Shown: piece by piece, positions 13,133-25,691 of the stretch
Layout of the letters: each line of letters opens with the position of its first letter
Position numbering within the stretch: the first letter of the stretch is position 1
Assembly (NCBI GenBank): GCA_038503075.1
Contig: JBCAML010000019.1
Span: 372,001-436,000 of the forward strand
DNA: 64,000 bases
Source: Gyromitra esculenta
Lineage: Eukaryota; Ascomycota; Pezizomycetes; Pezizales; Discinaceae
Direction of reading: 5' to 3'
The notes under the pieces: generated by a model
Database searches by the model: none
What the model was told of the DNA's origin: nothing
Seen by the model: only the letters and a program-made list of their open reading frames with translations
Translations under genes and position numbers: made by a program

Positions 13133-16100
13133 ATGGCCGACGTTTTAGGCATCACAGCGAGCATCATCGCAGTCATTGAGATGGCGGCAAAGGCGACAAC
13201 TCTGAGCTACGGGTATATCAACGGAGTGAAACGGGCACCACAAGAAGCGCAAAGAGTTTTAGATGAGATCGACTCTCTCACCAAGGTCCTTGACACTTTG
13301 CATGATTGCGTGAAGGCAAACCCTAGATCAGTTGCACTAAATAGGCTCGGCGATGAAGACGGCCCGCTTCAGGGATGCATCTTGGAGCTGGAAAAGCTCC
13401 AGGAAAAGCTGATGCCTCAACGAGGCTGGAGAAAAATGAGGTCCCGGCTCAGTTGGCCTTTGAAGGAGAAAGAAATATCTGAATTTGTTTCGCGGATTGA
13501 GAGATATAAAACTCTCTTTGTGCTGGCTTTGAATGCCGATTAGTTGTGAGTTATGAAAACATGACCATATAGTCTTGAAACACACTGACCTAGGATAAGA
13601 TATTTTCGTGTAGGTAAGTAACTTGGGAAAATCTCAGATCTTATCCTATTGTTAGACTAAGAGGCTATTACTAGAGGAAAATCGCAAGAGAGTCATCGAC
13701 TGGTTGTCCCGTGAAGCTTTCGACAAGAGACATATAGAGATTAGTGATAGAAGGCAAGAGAATACCGGAGAGTGGATATTGAGAACATCAGAAGTCCTGG
13801 AGTGGATGGAGGGTAATCAAAAATCACGGCTGCTCTAGGGTTATGGCATACGTATGTATAGGTATACTGGTGATTGGTTTATCTCAACTTGATGCTAAAA
13901 TGGTTCTATAGCCGGCGCGGGCAAGACATTTATAAGGTATTAAGGCTTTAAATTTAAGCTATAGGAAAAGATGGAACTAACCTAATTCATAGTTTTCTTA
14001 TGATCGACTATCTCTTGAAGAGAGCATTGGAGGCAAATTACGGAGTGGCATATATCTACTTCAGCTTCCAAGAGCAAGTTCAACAAAGACCAACCGAGAC
14101 CTTAGCCTGCCTCGTTAGACAACTCGCCTGCCAAATACCGGATCTTCCGAGGGAAATTGAAGATCTATATAGTAGGTTGGGATCTCGACAGCAAAGACCC
14201 ACTTTCGAGGATTTATATACCGCTCTTCTTGTGCTTGTTAAACGATTCTCCCAGACGTTTATTATCTGTGATGCCCTAGACGAGTGTGATCAGAAGACCC
14301 AGCGGAAGCAACTTTTGCCCTTGTTTCATCGGATGGGAGGTGATGGAATCAACCTCTTCTTAACCAGTCGAGAGTACCCAGAGGATATTCAGTACTCTCT
14401 TCATGGGTTAGCAAAAATAAAGCTTTGGGCACAAAACGAAGATATTGCCAACTACATCAAACGGAAAATAGCTGAAAACCCTCGGGCGGAGCGATTAATT
14501 GGGCAGAATAACTACGAAGATGAAATTGTATATGAGTTAACGACGTATGCTCGAGGGATGTAAGTACCTGCAGCAACACAAACGCGAGACCTCTTGCTAT
14601 CATACTAAGACACCTGCCTTTAGGTTTCTGTTCGTTCACTTCCAAATCGAGAACCTGTGCAAACAAACAACTTTCAAGGAGATTTTAGGGGAGCTTGAAA
14701 GTTTGAAGGGGCCTATGGCAGAAGAAAGATCCTTGGACCCAACATACGATAAAGTCATGGAAACCCTTCGATCCCAACCTAAGAACTGCGTGAAGTTGGC
14801 ATTCAGGATTCTGGCTTGGCTCATCAAAGCTCGCCGGATGCTCACAGTTCGAGAGCTCCAACTCGCAGTTTCTGTCGATGAGGATCGGTTTGCCATTGAC
14901 GAGCAAGACTTGCCGGATACAAAGATGATATTAGATGTCTGTGCTAGCTTAGTGACCATTGATGACACTGGCGACACGGTTAGACTTGCTCATTACACGA
15001 TTCAGGAGTATCTACTTAAAAACTCAATACTCCCTGATGACGTAGAGCTCCAGATCGCGATAACCTGCACCACCTTTCTTTGTTATGACGTGTTTGCTCG
15101 GTCCGTCGGCGACTTGGAGCCTCATGAAACTTTAGCATCTGTTGAAGCTTTAGAATCTCTCCGGGTCTTGGAAGCATCCGAGGATCGAAGCTGTATATAT
15201 CCATTCCTGAAATATTCTGCACAGCATTTGGACTTCCATCTCAATGCATGTGATGAGAAACTGACGACGAAATTCGTTATCAGGCTTCTTAGGAGTCCAG
15301 GCAGCATGTTGACTTTCCTGGGTGCTCTTCATCCGTGGCTTATATTAAGCTTTCTCAGAAGATCGGGAAAAAGCCGGCATACTGGGAATGAAACCTCGTT
15401 ATTCATAGCAATTTTTCTGGGTCACTGTTCAGCGCTTCAGCTGATGCTGGAGGATACCGATATCGTGGCTGTAGATGGTGGCAGTTATGCTTTGCACCTG
15501 GCAGTGAATCGGGGGAACGAACCAATGGTTAAGCTGTTGCTTGAGAAAGGCGCCGATATCTCGACGACAAACACAAAGGGGCAGTCAGTTCTACATAGAG
15601 CACTAGCTACACGCAATAAGTCGATAGTCCAGCTTTTAATTGAGAAGGGTGCCGATCTCTTGGCAGCGGACTTAGTCGGGCAGCCAATACTACATAAAGC
15701 AGTGTCCTCGAGTAGCGTGGAAATAATCAAGATGCTGCTTGAGAGAGGTGTTGATCCATCGACAAAAGGTGGAAATGGGGTGCCAGCACTCTATGAGGCA
15801 CTACTCCATGGGTCCGAGGAAATAGCTCAGATGTTGATTGAGAAAGGCGCCGACCCTACCGCAACAAATGGAGAGGGAGAATCCGTACTTCATAAAGCAG
15901 TAGCAATGGGATGTGACAAAATAGCTTCGCTCTTACTTGAGAAAGGTGCTGACCCCTCGGTGATATATGAGGGTGAGACGTTATTGCAGTTAGCGGTGAC
16001 ACGCGAGAGGGAATCGATGGTCCAGTTGCTGCTTGAAAAAGGTGCTGATCCATTTGTGGTGGGCGCTGACGGGGAACTTGCATTGGAATATGCGAAGGAA

Positions 16101-16184
16101 AATAATCTCAAGTCGATAGTTCAACTGTTGGGGTCAGCCATGAAAGAGAGAACTAATGCGGATGGCGAGAAGAAAAGACTGTAG
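13133..16184 (+). pseudogene. STAND (NLR-like) NACHT-ankyrin gene with two in-frame TAG codons
   Basis: Six exons fit splice signals and frame exactly: 13133-13545, 13594-13613 (20 nt), 13675-13851, 13912-13936 (25 nt), 13993-14559, 14624-16184. They total 2763 nt, 921 codons. The N-terminus (MADVLGITASIIAVIEMA...) resembles the fungal STAND N-terminal domain (Helo-like type). Next come EENRKRVIDWLS, the P-loop GIPGAGKTFI (Gly-Lys-Thr about residues 205-209, on its own micro-exon), Walker B-like IICDALDECD, the NACHT tail, and about seven ankyrin repeats (about residues 686-905) with repeated LLLEKGADP. The only defects are TAG at 13541-13543 (after LALNAD, where Q is expected) and TAG at 13836-13838 (before GYGIPGAGKT, where W is expected). 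Fungal STAND proteins act in nonself recognition and programmed cell death. A decayed relative lies at 42312-43977. It could be a recent pseudogene or an allele with readthrough. Confidence 0.85.
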
Positions 16185-17199
16185 GTATGAAAGTGAAGCT
16201 ATGGGTTTTACTCACTCTTAGTAAGTACCATCTTGCATTTCAGCGTTCGAGTGCTGCCATCAAGTAGTTTTATGAAATGAACTTACCGACGACCGTTCTC
16301 TGCTAATGAGGGTTTCCATCTTCGAGATCTGCCACGGTCAACTATACACATAACTACTACGATAACGCGACGAGAGATCCGGACTCTCTACCTCAGTGTC
16401 GCGTTTTGTTCCTTGCCTAAGCGTGAAACTTCGATCGCTATATCTACTATATCTTTAGATGTAGAATATTATTTTCTTATTTGACTATTGCGCCAGTTTG
16501 GGTTGTTGATTCCTTTTTTTAGTATTTGGAGATAGTTAGGGTGAGGGTTCGGAGCTTGGTCCTGTTATATGTTACTTGTATGATAACTGGGTTCTGTGAT
16601 AGGTTCCCTCCACCCAATTATTAAGGATTTGTATCATTGCATTGCATTCTTATCCACTATGTTTAATATTTGCGGGTTTAGATGTAATAGCTTGCGGCTC
16701 TACCCTCTATCTAGATCTTGTATTCGCAAGTAAGTATATGTTCACCTAGCTAGATATTGCTAGCTTCAGTTTATGATGACTACATCTTTCAGGGTGGCTT
16801 CCACCGTATGTTCGGAGTTTAATTTAAGTACTCGTTGAGCGAGAATGCGCTAGTAGCTAGACTCTTTATTCGAAATACATGAGCTTCCTACTGCTGCCAA
16901 AGGCGATCGCCAGTAACAACTGCCAAAACCAATAATCTTATCTGATAATCACTAGCGACACTGCCGAGGTCCAAGCTCGTGCGTCGTGTTACGTTAAACA
17001 GCGGTAGCCGAGGGCGATAGTCTTCATCACGTCGCGTGAATAAACTCGTCGAAGTAGAGTAGCAACTCCAAGTTTCTAGCCCAATCGAATCGCAATTACA
17101 CGCGTCAATAACCAACCAAATTGAACAAGTAGCGGCGGTAGCAGGATCAACGAGGGGGTAGCAAAAGAAAAAGAAAGAAAAGCCGAAGCAGTAATCGAA
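16185..17199. other. Intergenic region, 1 kb
   Basis: This lies between the STAND gene and the oxidoreductase, both on the plus strand. I see no coding or RNA gene. The part just before 17200 is purine-rich (A/G), as in a fungal leader. Confidence 0.4.
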
Positions 17200-18494
17200 A
17201 TGAAAGGCATTCAGCTGAAATCTTATGTCAAGGTGCATCTCGATTCCCGAGGCCAATCCGCCATTAAGCGGGCCACGACTTATTGTGGAGAAGAATTAGA
17301 AGCCTGGAGGATAGCTAACGGAATATTCTATACAATAGGGCCCGTCAAATCTCACAGTAACAACGCTGCCAGACCCTGTTCCCGACCACGACGAGTACCT
17401 CATTGAGATCCGTGCCACCGCGATAAATTTCTTTGATCTTTTACAGATCAGTGGGAAGTACCAGCACGTTTGTCTCCCTTCCTTATAGTTCTAAAACTCT
17501 TGCCAATTTGCTTTATAGGCAATATGCATAAGCTGAACGCGCAGGAAAAAAAAAATAGCAACCCCCATTCCCATGGATCGCAGGAATGGAATTCGCTGGT
17601 GTGATAATGGCCGCACCCGGCAGGGGCAAATTTAGGAAAGGAGATCGTGTCTTCGGCGCGAAACAGGGCGCCTATGCAACTAGGATTTGTGTTAAGGAAG
17701 AGGTCCTCCACCGCGTTCCTGATGGATGGGGATTCGAAGATGCAGCAGGACTCTACGTCACCGGTACAACTCCCCCCCCTCCATCCTCTCATCCACATAT
17801 ATAAATGCTAACAAAACCTTCACACAAACCAGCACCAACATCCTACGCCGCTCTCCTCATCCGCGCCAAGCTTGTCCCAGGGGAAACAGTCCTCGTCCAT
17901 GCCGGCGCCGGCGGGGTCGGTCTCGCCGCAATCCAGATTGCGAAAGCCGCGGGTGCAGTGGTCATTGCTACCGCATCCACCCCTGCAAAACTTGCCATCT
18001 GTGCATCCTACGGAGCTGACCACGTTATTGACTACTCGAGTGCTTCTGGCGCTGCTCCGGACTGGCCGAAGCGAGTCCTAGGCTTAACGGCTGGTAAAGG
18101 CGCGGATGTCGTATTCGATCCTGTTGGACTGATTGAGCCGAGCTTGAAGTGTATCGCCTGGTGCGGGCGCTTGCTCGTGATTGGTTTCGCTGGCGGGAAG
18201 ATTGAGAGCGTGGTTATGAATAGGGTCCTATTAAAGAATGTTTCTATAGTAGGGATTCACTGGGGGCTGTATGCGAATAAGGAGAGAAGGGAGGGGACTG
18301 TTGATAAAGTATGGGCGGGTTTGATGAGGCTGGTGCAGGAAGGAAAATTTAAGTCGACCGTGTTTAAGGGAGGCAATGGGGAGGAGTTCGTCGGACTAGA
18401 GAATGTGGGGAAGGCGTTGGAGGCGTTGGGGAAAAGAGAGACCTGGGGGAAGGTGGTTGTCAGTGTCCCTAGGGAGGTGGTATCTAGGCTGTAG
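17200..18494 (+). CDS. Quinone oxidoreductase-like MDR protein (zinc-free)
   Basis: Four exons: 17200-17232, 17339-17467, 17559-17763, 17833-18494. They total 1029 nt, 342 residues, the normal size for NADPH:quinone oxidoreductases. The N-terminal GroES-like fold shows ATAINFFDLLQISGKYQ and PFPWIAGMEFAGVI. The Rossmann fold has the nucleotide motif GAGGVGLAAIQIAKAAGA and KGADVVFDPVG. The cysteines and histidines that bind catalytic zinc in alcohol dehydrogenases are absent, so it belongs to the QOR/zeta-crystallin branch of the MDR superfamily. Expected activity is NAD(P)H-dependent reduction of quinones or enoyl-type alkenes, probably soluble. The first exon is only 33 nt; joining it puts VK directly before GPSNLTV, as in relatives. 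The gene converges on the ATPase gene downstream. Confidence 0.93.
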
Positions 18495-18960
18495 ACGCGC
18501 ATCCATGTCAGAGATAAACGGTGAAGAAATAGTTATGGAGAAAGGCCAGGGGAAAATTACCTGAGTGTCGTGAATATCGGGAATACCTACGCTAGGTAGC
18601 CTGAGTCTGAGTCTGAACATCAGACCAGAAGTGCAAGTCACAAATAGTCACTCGGTTGCTTGGTAGTTTTTTGTTTTTTGGTTATTGAAGTCGTACTCGT
18701 ATGGAAGGTAGAACTCTCCTTTATAATAGTTCTATTGATGTCACCAACATTAAGTTTCCAACGATGTGAAATTTTTCATTGATCTTATTCGTCGTTTCTA
18801 CCAAACGAATAAAAAATAAACTAAAATCCTAACATCTCCCCGTATATATCCATACAACCTCCCTGGTAAATGCAAAAATAAACTCATATTCTTCACTCAG
18901 CCCCATCACCACTTTCATGTACTCTTATATGTGGATATAGCGAGTAATTAATAGGTTCAT
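18495..18960. other. Convergent 3' intergenic spacer
   Basis: This 466-nt AT-rich stretch separates two converging genes and should hold both 3' untranslated regions. Nothing else is seen. Confidence 0.45.
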
Positions 18961-21155
18961 CTATGAACCTCCTGTCAATTTCGCACCACCTTTAGCATTA
19001 CTGGCCTTTGCAGATGCGGCCCTTGCCTGCTTCTTTGCAGCTTTCGACGCCTTTACCGTCGGACTTTTTTGGGGGGTTTGACCGGTATTCCAGTTGGGCA
19101 ATCCGTTGACGCCTTGATTTGCATTCCAGGTGCCATTGTTTTGCCGCTGTTGCTGTTGGGGCGGTTGATCATCCCATCCACCATTCTGCCTAGACCCACT
19201 TCCATTCTGCTGAGGTGCTGACTGCTGAGTGAACGTTCTTGGTTGTACTGGCGGATTAAATTCTCTCCGTGGTGGTGCTTGTTGTTGAGAAGGTCCTGCC
19301 CCCCTCCCCGCTGGGCCTGCTTGTCCTCCTCCTCCTCCTCGTGCCCCACCGCGGCCGCGACTTGCACCTTCCCTTTTGTTGACCATAGCTGCTGCAATCT
19401 CAGGGGGAATGATTCCCGTAACTCTGGCCGCTATTGGGATTGCGACAGAGTTCGCAAGGATACTCCTTCCTCCGTCCTCGGTGAGGCGCTTGCGGACTTT
19501 GATTTTAAGATACCCAAGACCGAGTTTACGGATTTGTTCGTCCTCGTCTTCATCTTCTAGGCCTGCTCCACCGTCTTCCTCACCACCATCTTCGGTGCCA
19601 AACTCACCGTTGAGATCGTCCTGACCATAAGCTGGATCAAAGTCTTTTGTAGAAACGATCCCTGCCGGAGCAAAAAGGTATGCTTCACCTTCGTTTAGCG
19701 CTACAATTCGCTCAAGGAGGCCAAGAGCGCTAGATTCAGCCTCGACGGCGACGGCGGCGAGATGGCGTTTCATGAAAGATAGCCATTCAGGTGAAGTGAA
19801 CCTATGAGCAACAATGACGTTGCAAAGGTCAAGAAGCTTCGGAGATATTGTTGGTTCTTGCGTTGAGATCAGAACTCGAGTTGCCAGATGGCGTTGTTGC
19901 CGGATGACCGAGAGTAGGTTATCGGTGAGTTTTTGCGCAGGAGAGGTAGCGGTCATATACTATCGATCAAATTGTTAGCCAAGTTTTGTTGATGAAGATG
20001 CGGAGGGGGTTACCTTATGCGCTTCATCAAGCGCAATCACACGTCCATACTTAACATCCTTCTCGAGAAAGAGACCAACACATATGTCAAACAATGCGCA
20101 CGCACTCGCCTCATCCACAAACGGATCGCTCAAATCAATAATTGTAATAACACCTGGGCTAAAATCCCACACTTCTTGTGTCCTCTCATCCATCTCTAAG
20201 AAACTCTCTAGAATCTCTAATCTTAGAGTCAATGGACCCTTCTGCATCGGTGTTAGATCAGCATTCATGATCATTTCCCTAAACAGTTTATAGTCGAAAC
20301 CAGACCCATATATGCTACTGGCTGTAGCTAGCTCTCTGAGGATTTTTCGAACATACTCCATATACAGGGGTGGATGATCGCTGTTCTTGTCGACAGACAT
20401 CAAGGAGAGCATACGTTCAATGTTGAGGTCTGATTGCCTGAGCTTCAGAGGCTTAACAGTGAGATTCTTAGAGTTGATACTGCTGTATAGGTGGGACATC
20501 TGCGGGAAATTGGACGAGGATACTAGCAAACGCACGGGTAGGTGGGTCGCCAAGTAGGCGGCTTCGCAAGGACGAAGGGCATTAGCGCTATTATTGATGT
20601 CAAAATGGAAAATCATTGCTGTGAGAGGGTTTGGGAGGGATCCAAGTGTAGGGTGTGACAAGAGCATATTTTCTATCCATCAGATGTGTCAGCTATCCCG
20701 TTACTCTAATTTGTTGAAGGATCGGAGGAGGCCAAACCCAGCATACAGGCAAGAGTATGACTCTTGCCAGACCCTTGCAGCCCGCATATGAATGCAGACC
20801 ATGGAGCATTTCCATTCAAAAAGACTCTAGGATCGCTATTCCTATTAGGTTGCCTCGTGCCCCCCAAAAAACCGTTATCTCCATTCTCGCCACTCTTCTT
20901 CTTTGTATCTGGGTCCACAAGCTCTAACGCGCGTCCAAGTAGACCGTATTGATCTAATGCGGCAGGGCATTCTTTATCTACAAAAAGCCCAGCTGCAGCG
21001 GTGAAGATTGGGGTGGTGATTAATGTATGTCTTTGGGAGCTAAGTGATGATTTGCCGTTAGATCCAGCGCCATTTGGCCCGGAAGGGGGATCTCCTAGGA
21101 GTGAGAGTTGCGCGTAAAGGTTTGCGGTTAGGTTTACCGAGAAACTACGTGCCAT
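18961..21155 (-). CDS. P-loop ATPase of HerA/FtsK-like fold, role unknown
   Basis: Three exons on the minus strand: 21155-20738, 20672-20014, 19959-18961. They total 2076 nt, 691 residues. Walker A is GLQGSGKSH (about residues 125-133). The first intron splits the helix after it, giving CMLEN and then LGSLPNPLTAMIFHFD. Walker B is VIALDEAHK (about 352-359). A motif VLISTQEPTISPKLLDLCN resembles the sensor region of HerA/VirD4-type ATPases, which screen for 'STQxP'. After about residue 450 comes an acidic patch. The last 140 residues are Gly/Gln/Asn/Pro-rich low complexity ending in Lys/Ala-rich repeats, probably disordered. I recognise this as a protein found widely in filamentous fungi but know of no function. 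It might be a DNA- or RNA-associated motor. No neighbour suggests a pathway. Confidence 0.85.
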
Positions 21156-22856
21156 TGTTGAACGTTTATTTGCTAGTGTGAATACAAAAATGTTTTAACA
21201 AACAGAGGGGTAGACAGATGAGGGAGGAAGAAACGAAGTTGATGCGAAAACTATCTGTGGATCTGTTGTAATGTTATTGATGTTGATTTGAGATGTATCT
21301 CTCACGTGTGAGGTAGATCTTAAATTTCCGTTTTTTTCGTCTAGTAGCATAAATCCCCAAAATGTTGACCCAGATAGAAGCACTTCTCATGGGGGATCTA
21401 CCTATATATACACCCCTTCCCTCCAACAAACATCTTTCAAACTTTCTTGGTCCTCCCTGCCTAGGTTAGATGCATGCAAGACTGCAGCGTAGTGCAGTGC
21501 TGTGGGGACGATAGACGCAGATACCCGGAGCTGTATCTTTCAATTGGGTCCCAAACCCCGATCTCCCTTATCGTTTTTTTCCATTGATTATCTGGTTTAT
21601 ACCTATACGTTGTCATCTCTTCTCTAGGTATCTGTGGTTCCAGACCAGGTACGCATCAGCTGGATACCAACTATTGGGATGCCGCAGCCGCAAGAGCGGG
21701 GGCAGGGCACAGGATGTGTCCGGATATTAGGCGATAGGCCGGCATGAATAAGTAAAAACTACATGTAGTGGGGAAATATTCAGGCAACCCATCTGGAAGT
21801 TTTACGTTTGCATCCCGAGCCGGGAATTATTGGGGCTCTGTGTGTTGGCGCTATGACCTGCAAGTTGGTTCGCTATCGTTTATCATTATCGACAATAGGT
21901 CGTCTGTAGTTTGGTTCGATCTGCCTGCTTAGAATTTATTACATTTAGAGGTGTTTAGAGGGGTACCTTGCTGATGTTTGGATTAGAACCTATCAGCTGA
22001 TCATGGGGGTATGCAAACAATCAGCCTCTTTCTTTCTTTTATTCGGACATCTAGCAAGTTCTTAAGCGTCTCAAACTCATACCTATCTACCTACTTCTTC
22101 TTCTTCTTCGCGAGTGAGTTACGGTTATATTTCACCAATCGAAGTAACCGTCCCGCATCGAGCGAGATATAAAGCGCGCAACCGCGTGTGTAGGATTCAG
22201 GCCACCTACGGATAATTAGATGACTAATCCAGCGTCTTTCAGCCACGGGGTTCGTGACATCAAATCCTGCGAGGTTTGGAGCCGTCCACGTAGGAACGAA
22301 GGAAATTTTTGCAAGGTTTAAAATGCATGTAGAACTTTTAGCTCGTGAATGTTAGACTAAATCAGTAGGCTTCAATACGGTCCGATATTTAGACCGACAT
22401 TCTTGATAGTTAGGTGATCAAGGCAAGCTAACAGGACAAAGGTTTAGATTCGGTGATCATTGTATATTGATTTCCCCATCAATCCATAGTAGAACGTGAG
22501 TGATATTCTATGATACAATCTACGGCAATATAATTATAGGTAATGAACAGAACATGCTCTGCTAGCCATGTAAATGTATCGATTTACAATCCCCCCACAC
22601 AAAAAATTGGGAAAAGACTCAAAATTACACCTTTACAGGGTAATATTTGTGCTATTGCATCATGATCATGCAATAGAGAAAAAGCCATCAGCTAAGCCAT
22701 CAGTAAAGTCACCAGTAAAGTCATCAATTACAATAAATTTCTCAAGGGGCAAGTCGTCAGAATGTGCATCAGGAAATTCATATTTTAACATTTAAAATTT
22801 TCGTAATCGAAATGGAGGAAATCTGATAGTTTTCCATCAGAATAGATGATAACGTA
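21156..22856. other. Intergenic region upstream of the ATPase gene and left flank of the transposon nest
   Basis: This contains the upstream region of the minus-strand ATPase gene, a short TTC run near 22094-22110 and a 12-nt tandem repeat (22682-22729). A 9-nt arm inverted repeat (CTATTGCAT / ATGCAATAG) lies at 22651-22675. No gene is recognised. The sequence ends at the TA duplication (22855-22856) of element P. Confidence 0.4.
22682..22729. repeat. 12-nt degenerate tandem repeat, four units
   Basis: Four consecutive units related to AAGCCATCAGTA / AAGTCATCAATT run here. It is a short minisatellite with no obvious role. Confidence 0.6.
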
Positions 22857-22895
22857 CCCCAGGGGGAAATCGGACACCAGGCAGAAGTCGGACAG
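22857..22895 (+). repeat. Left terminal inverted repeat of element P
   Basis: This matches the reverse complement of 26787-26822 plus 41808, with a few mismatches. It contains two direct copies of a GAARTCGGAC core. Confidence 0.85.
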
Positions 22896-23307
22896 CTTGG
22901 ACCTTGGCAAATGGGGCCTGAACGAGACATTAATGTCTCATATTTCACTTGATGTACATGTCAAAAGTATTATAAAACGGAAAAAAATCTTAAAGCGAGT
23001 GTTCCTAGAGTTTTTATTAAGTTAATTGATGGTTTTTGATAAGCGAGGTCAGGAAAAATGAGAGAGGGAAACATGCCTCCTAACCGTGTCCGTGATGCTA
23101 TCACCTGGGTTGATTACCCCGAAAAAACTATATTCGAGGCCGAAGTTGCCTGCTGAGAGCTTGATTTGATGTGCAAGAGTCAGGAGTTGTAGGTGTGAGT
23201 GTTGAGAACATAGGATTGTGCGGGGTTTGAGATGTAAAGAGCGTGTAACGTTGCGCAAATGGAGCTGAATATTCTGACCCAGAGTCAAATTCATCGATGT
23301 CAACGAA

Positions 23308-23716
23308 TCTCAAGGGGCGAGGTTTTTCTTCAAGCTCTCAGGTATCCCCTGAGATAAGCGGTGCTACTTGAAGGAAAAACTAAGCGACGAGAGTGTTTAC
23401 GAGGTTCCACAGGCTCTACGGAGTGTTCAAGTATAGAGGACTTGAGGACGGCGACAGCGTAAGGTTATGAGGTATAACCGAGGTTTGTATTGTAAAATAC
23501 AAGAGTGTACGATAGAAGACGTTGCTTAAGGAAAGAGAAGAAAAGGTACAACAAGAGGGGAAATCCCTTCGCTTATATACTCACAATCCACCTCTTTGAT
23601 GACAAACGTATGACTCATTGTAAAGGAAACCAAGGGAAACAGATAGAACGACCGACAGAACAACACAACAAAACACCTATACCGCCAACCGAACAACACG
23701 ACAACCATCCATGAAA
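23308..23716 (-). mobile_element. Solo LTR C1 (family C), 409 bp
   Basis: Flanked by the 5-bp duplication ACGAA (23303-23307 and 23717-23721). It starts TCTCAAGGGG and ends ATCCATGAAA on the plus strand. A TATA-like signal reads on the minus strand (GTATATAAGCG), so the promoter faces left. It interrupts the C-terminal tail of the P transposase between SHDSF and VDIDEFDSG. It is a close relative of copy C2. Confidence 0.9.
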
Positions 23717-24528
23717 ACGAATGAATCATGAGAACTCAAGTCACTGTCACTGAGTTCGATGATAATTGCTGGCTTAGAATCAATAGTGACTTTTTTGTGT
23801 CCAGGAGATACTTTTGCACGGGTGGATCCTTTCTTTTGTGGCTTGCGTGTGAGTTTTTTTGCGTCTCTAGCTTCTCTTTCGTCACGTAGCCGTATGAGCT
23901 CAGCCCCAGTAATAACCTGAGCTTTAGAGATAACTCTTCGATCTGCTTTTGCTGCTTTTTTTCCTGCGTATTGTGTTTGTATGTTTTGGGTTTGTATTGT
24001 TTGGATCTGGGACTCGGTAAATGCTTTCTCAGCAAGGTGTGACAGCCGAAGAATAAGTGCAATCGTTTTCTCAGTTCCCTTTGGTCCTAGGCTCGCATTA
24101 CTTGCTGTGACATATTGAACAGCAGCATTTGTTTGATGACGCAAATCTCGGCGGGTTTTTGGTGTTCTCAAAAAACTCTCAGGGTTTGTGTTGTCAAGGG
24201 AAAGTAGAGATGGCTGTGGAATTTTTGTAAGGACTGCGTCAGGATTGAAAGGGTAGATTCCAGTAGCACGAAATGCAGCACGTATATTGAGAGAGGTATA
24301 CGCTTGCTTTCTAGCCTCGCAATAAAAACTTCAAAATGTGCCTTTGAGCATTCCGGTTCGGGTATTGCGCATGTGGTTGTCAGCTGCTTTACCATAATAA
24401 TGTTGAAGGGGACCAAAGAGCCCGACATCAAGAGGTTGAAGGATGTGAGTTGAATGTGGCGGAAGACAGAACAAGTGAATATTGTTCGCCAAAGCATAAG
24501 GACAAAACTCATATGTGAGGTGGGATCC

Positions 24529-24975
24529 TTTCATGGATTGACTTAGAGGATGAATCGTGGTTTGGTTGTTGGTTATATCGTTGTTTGGATGGTTGTATAA
24601 TTTCTTTGTTGTTCGGTTATGTTTTGGTTATTGGAATAATGTCTTTGTGTTTCGGTTGTTGTCGGGTTGTTGTTGGTGTTACAGGAAAGCGGGGTATTTA
24701 AGGAAGGATTTTGGTCGCTCTTGTTTCTCTTTCTCTTCTTTCCTTAAGCAACGTTCTCGTTTACCTTCTCCGGTACTTGTCAGAAATACTATCTCGATTC
24801 TATCTTAGAATCCTCGCTGTCGCTGTTCACTTCGCTGCACTTATCTCGCCTTAAGATAGACCCATCGTAGAACCTGTAGAAACGCTGCACTCTTTGAACA
24901 CGTTGATACCTCATTAAGTAGCACTGCTCACCTTCAGGGATACTGAAGGGCTTAACGAGGGACTCAACCGTGAGA
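24529..24975 (+). mobile_element. Solo LTR D2 of the gypsy A family, 447 bp
   Basis: Flanked by GATCC (24524-24528 and 24976-24980). It starts TTTCATGG and ends CCGTGAGA. It splits the catalytic IDGHGS / HLTYEF segment of the P transposase. It carries the family's GCGGGGTATTTAAGG promoter core and the TTAAGCAACGTTCTCG block. Confidence 0.92.
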
Positions 24976-25279
24976 GATCCATGGCCATCGATAATCAAAA
25001 GTCGAGGTTCACCTCCGGCTTGCGCTCTTGTGAAATGGTCAAAGTGGTCATGCAACCACTCCAGTGCTAGTTTCTCGTTAGTCCAACCGTTTGGGCTGTA
25101 AGCAAATTTTGTGTCTGGATTGTCGGTATCTTTGTGCCAACCCATGTAATGTGCACTCCCTTTGTAAACAACAAATGGTGGGAGGACATAATCAATAGCT
25201 GCGCTTGCTTCCAAAACCGTTAACATCTCTCGTGTGCCATCTTGAGTGACCCATGGATTTCTTCGCCCTGCTCTGCATA

Positions 25280-25691
25280 TCTCACGGTCTTGATTCCTCA
25301 TTAAGCCCTTCAGTATCCCTGAAGATGAGCAGTGCTACTTAAGCGAGAGATCAAGCGATCAGAGTCACGATGTTTCTACAGGTCCTACGTGGGTCTAACT
25401 CAAGGCGAGTTAAGTGTAAAGGTTTTCTCAGTAACAGCGACAGCAAGGATTCTGAGATACAATCGAGGTAGTATTAAAACAATACAGTAGAAGTACGGTA
25501 AGAACGTTGCTTAAAGAAAAGAGAAGAAAACCACAACAGCCGTCTAAAATCCAGTCCTTATATACCCCGCAGTCCCTCTTGTGACTCATAACCGAAACAT
25601 AGCCGAACAACAAAGACATTATGACAACCCATCATCCGCCGCATCCATCACTACCCGAACCCTAACCCATCACTTTGCTTTATCCGTGAAA
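25280..25691 (-). mobile_element. Solo LTR D1 of the gypsy A family, 412 bp
   Basis: Flanked by GCATA (25275-25279 and 25692-25696). On the plus strand it starts TCTCACGG and ends CCGTGAAA, so it is inverted relative to element A. It interrupts the P transposase between SSKAKVVC and RAGRRNPW. Confidence 0.92.

Noticed and set aside
22574..22795. Small Lys/Ser/Pro-repeat protein
   Set aside because: The repeats come from a 12-nt minisatellite in AT-rich DNA next to the transposon; there is no other support.
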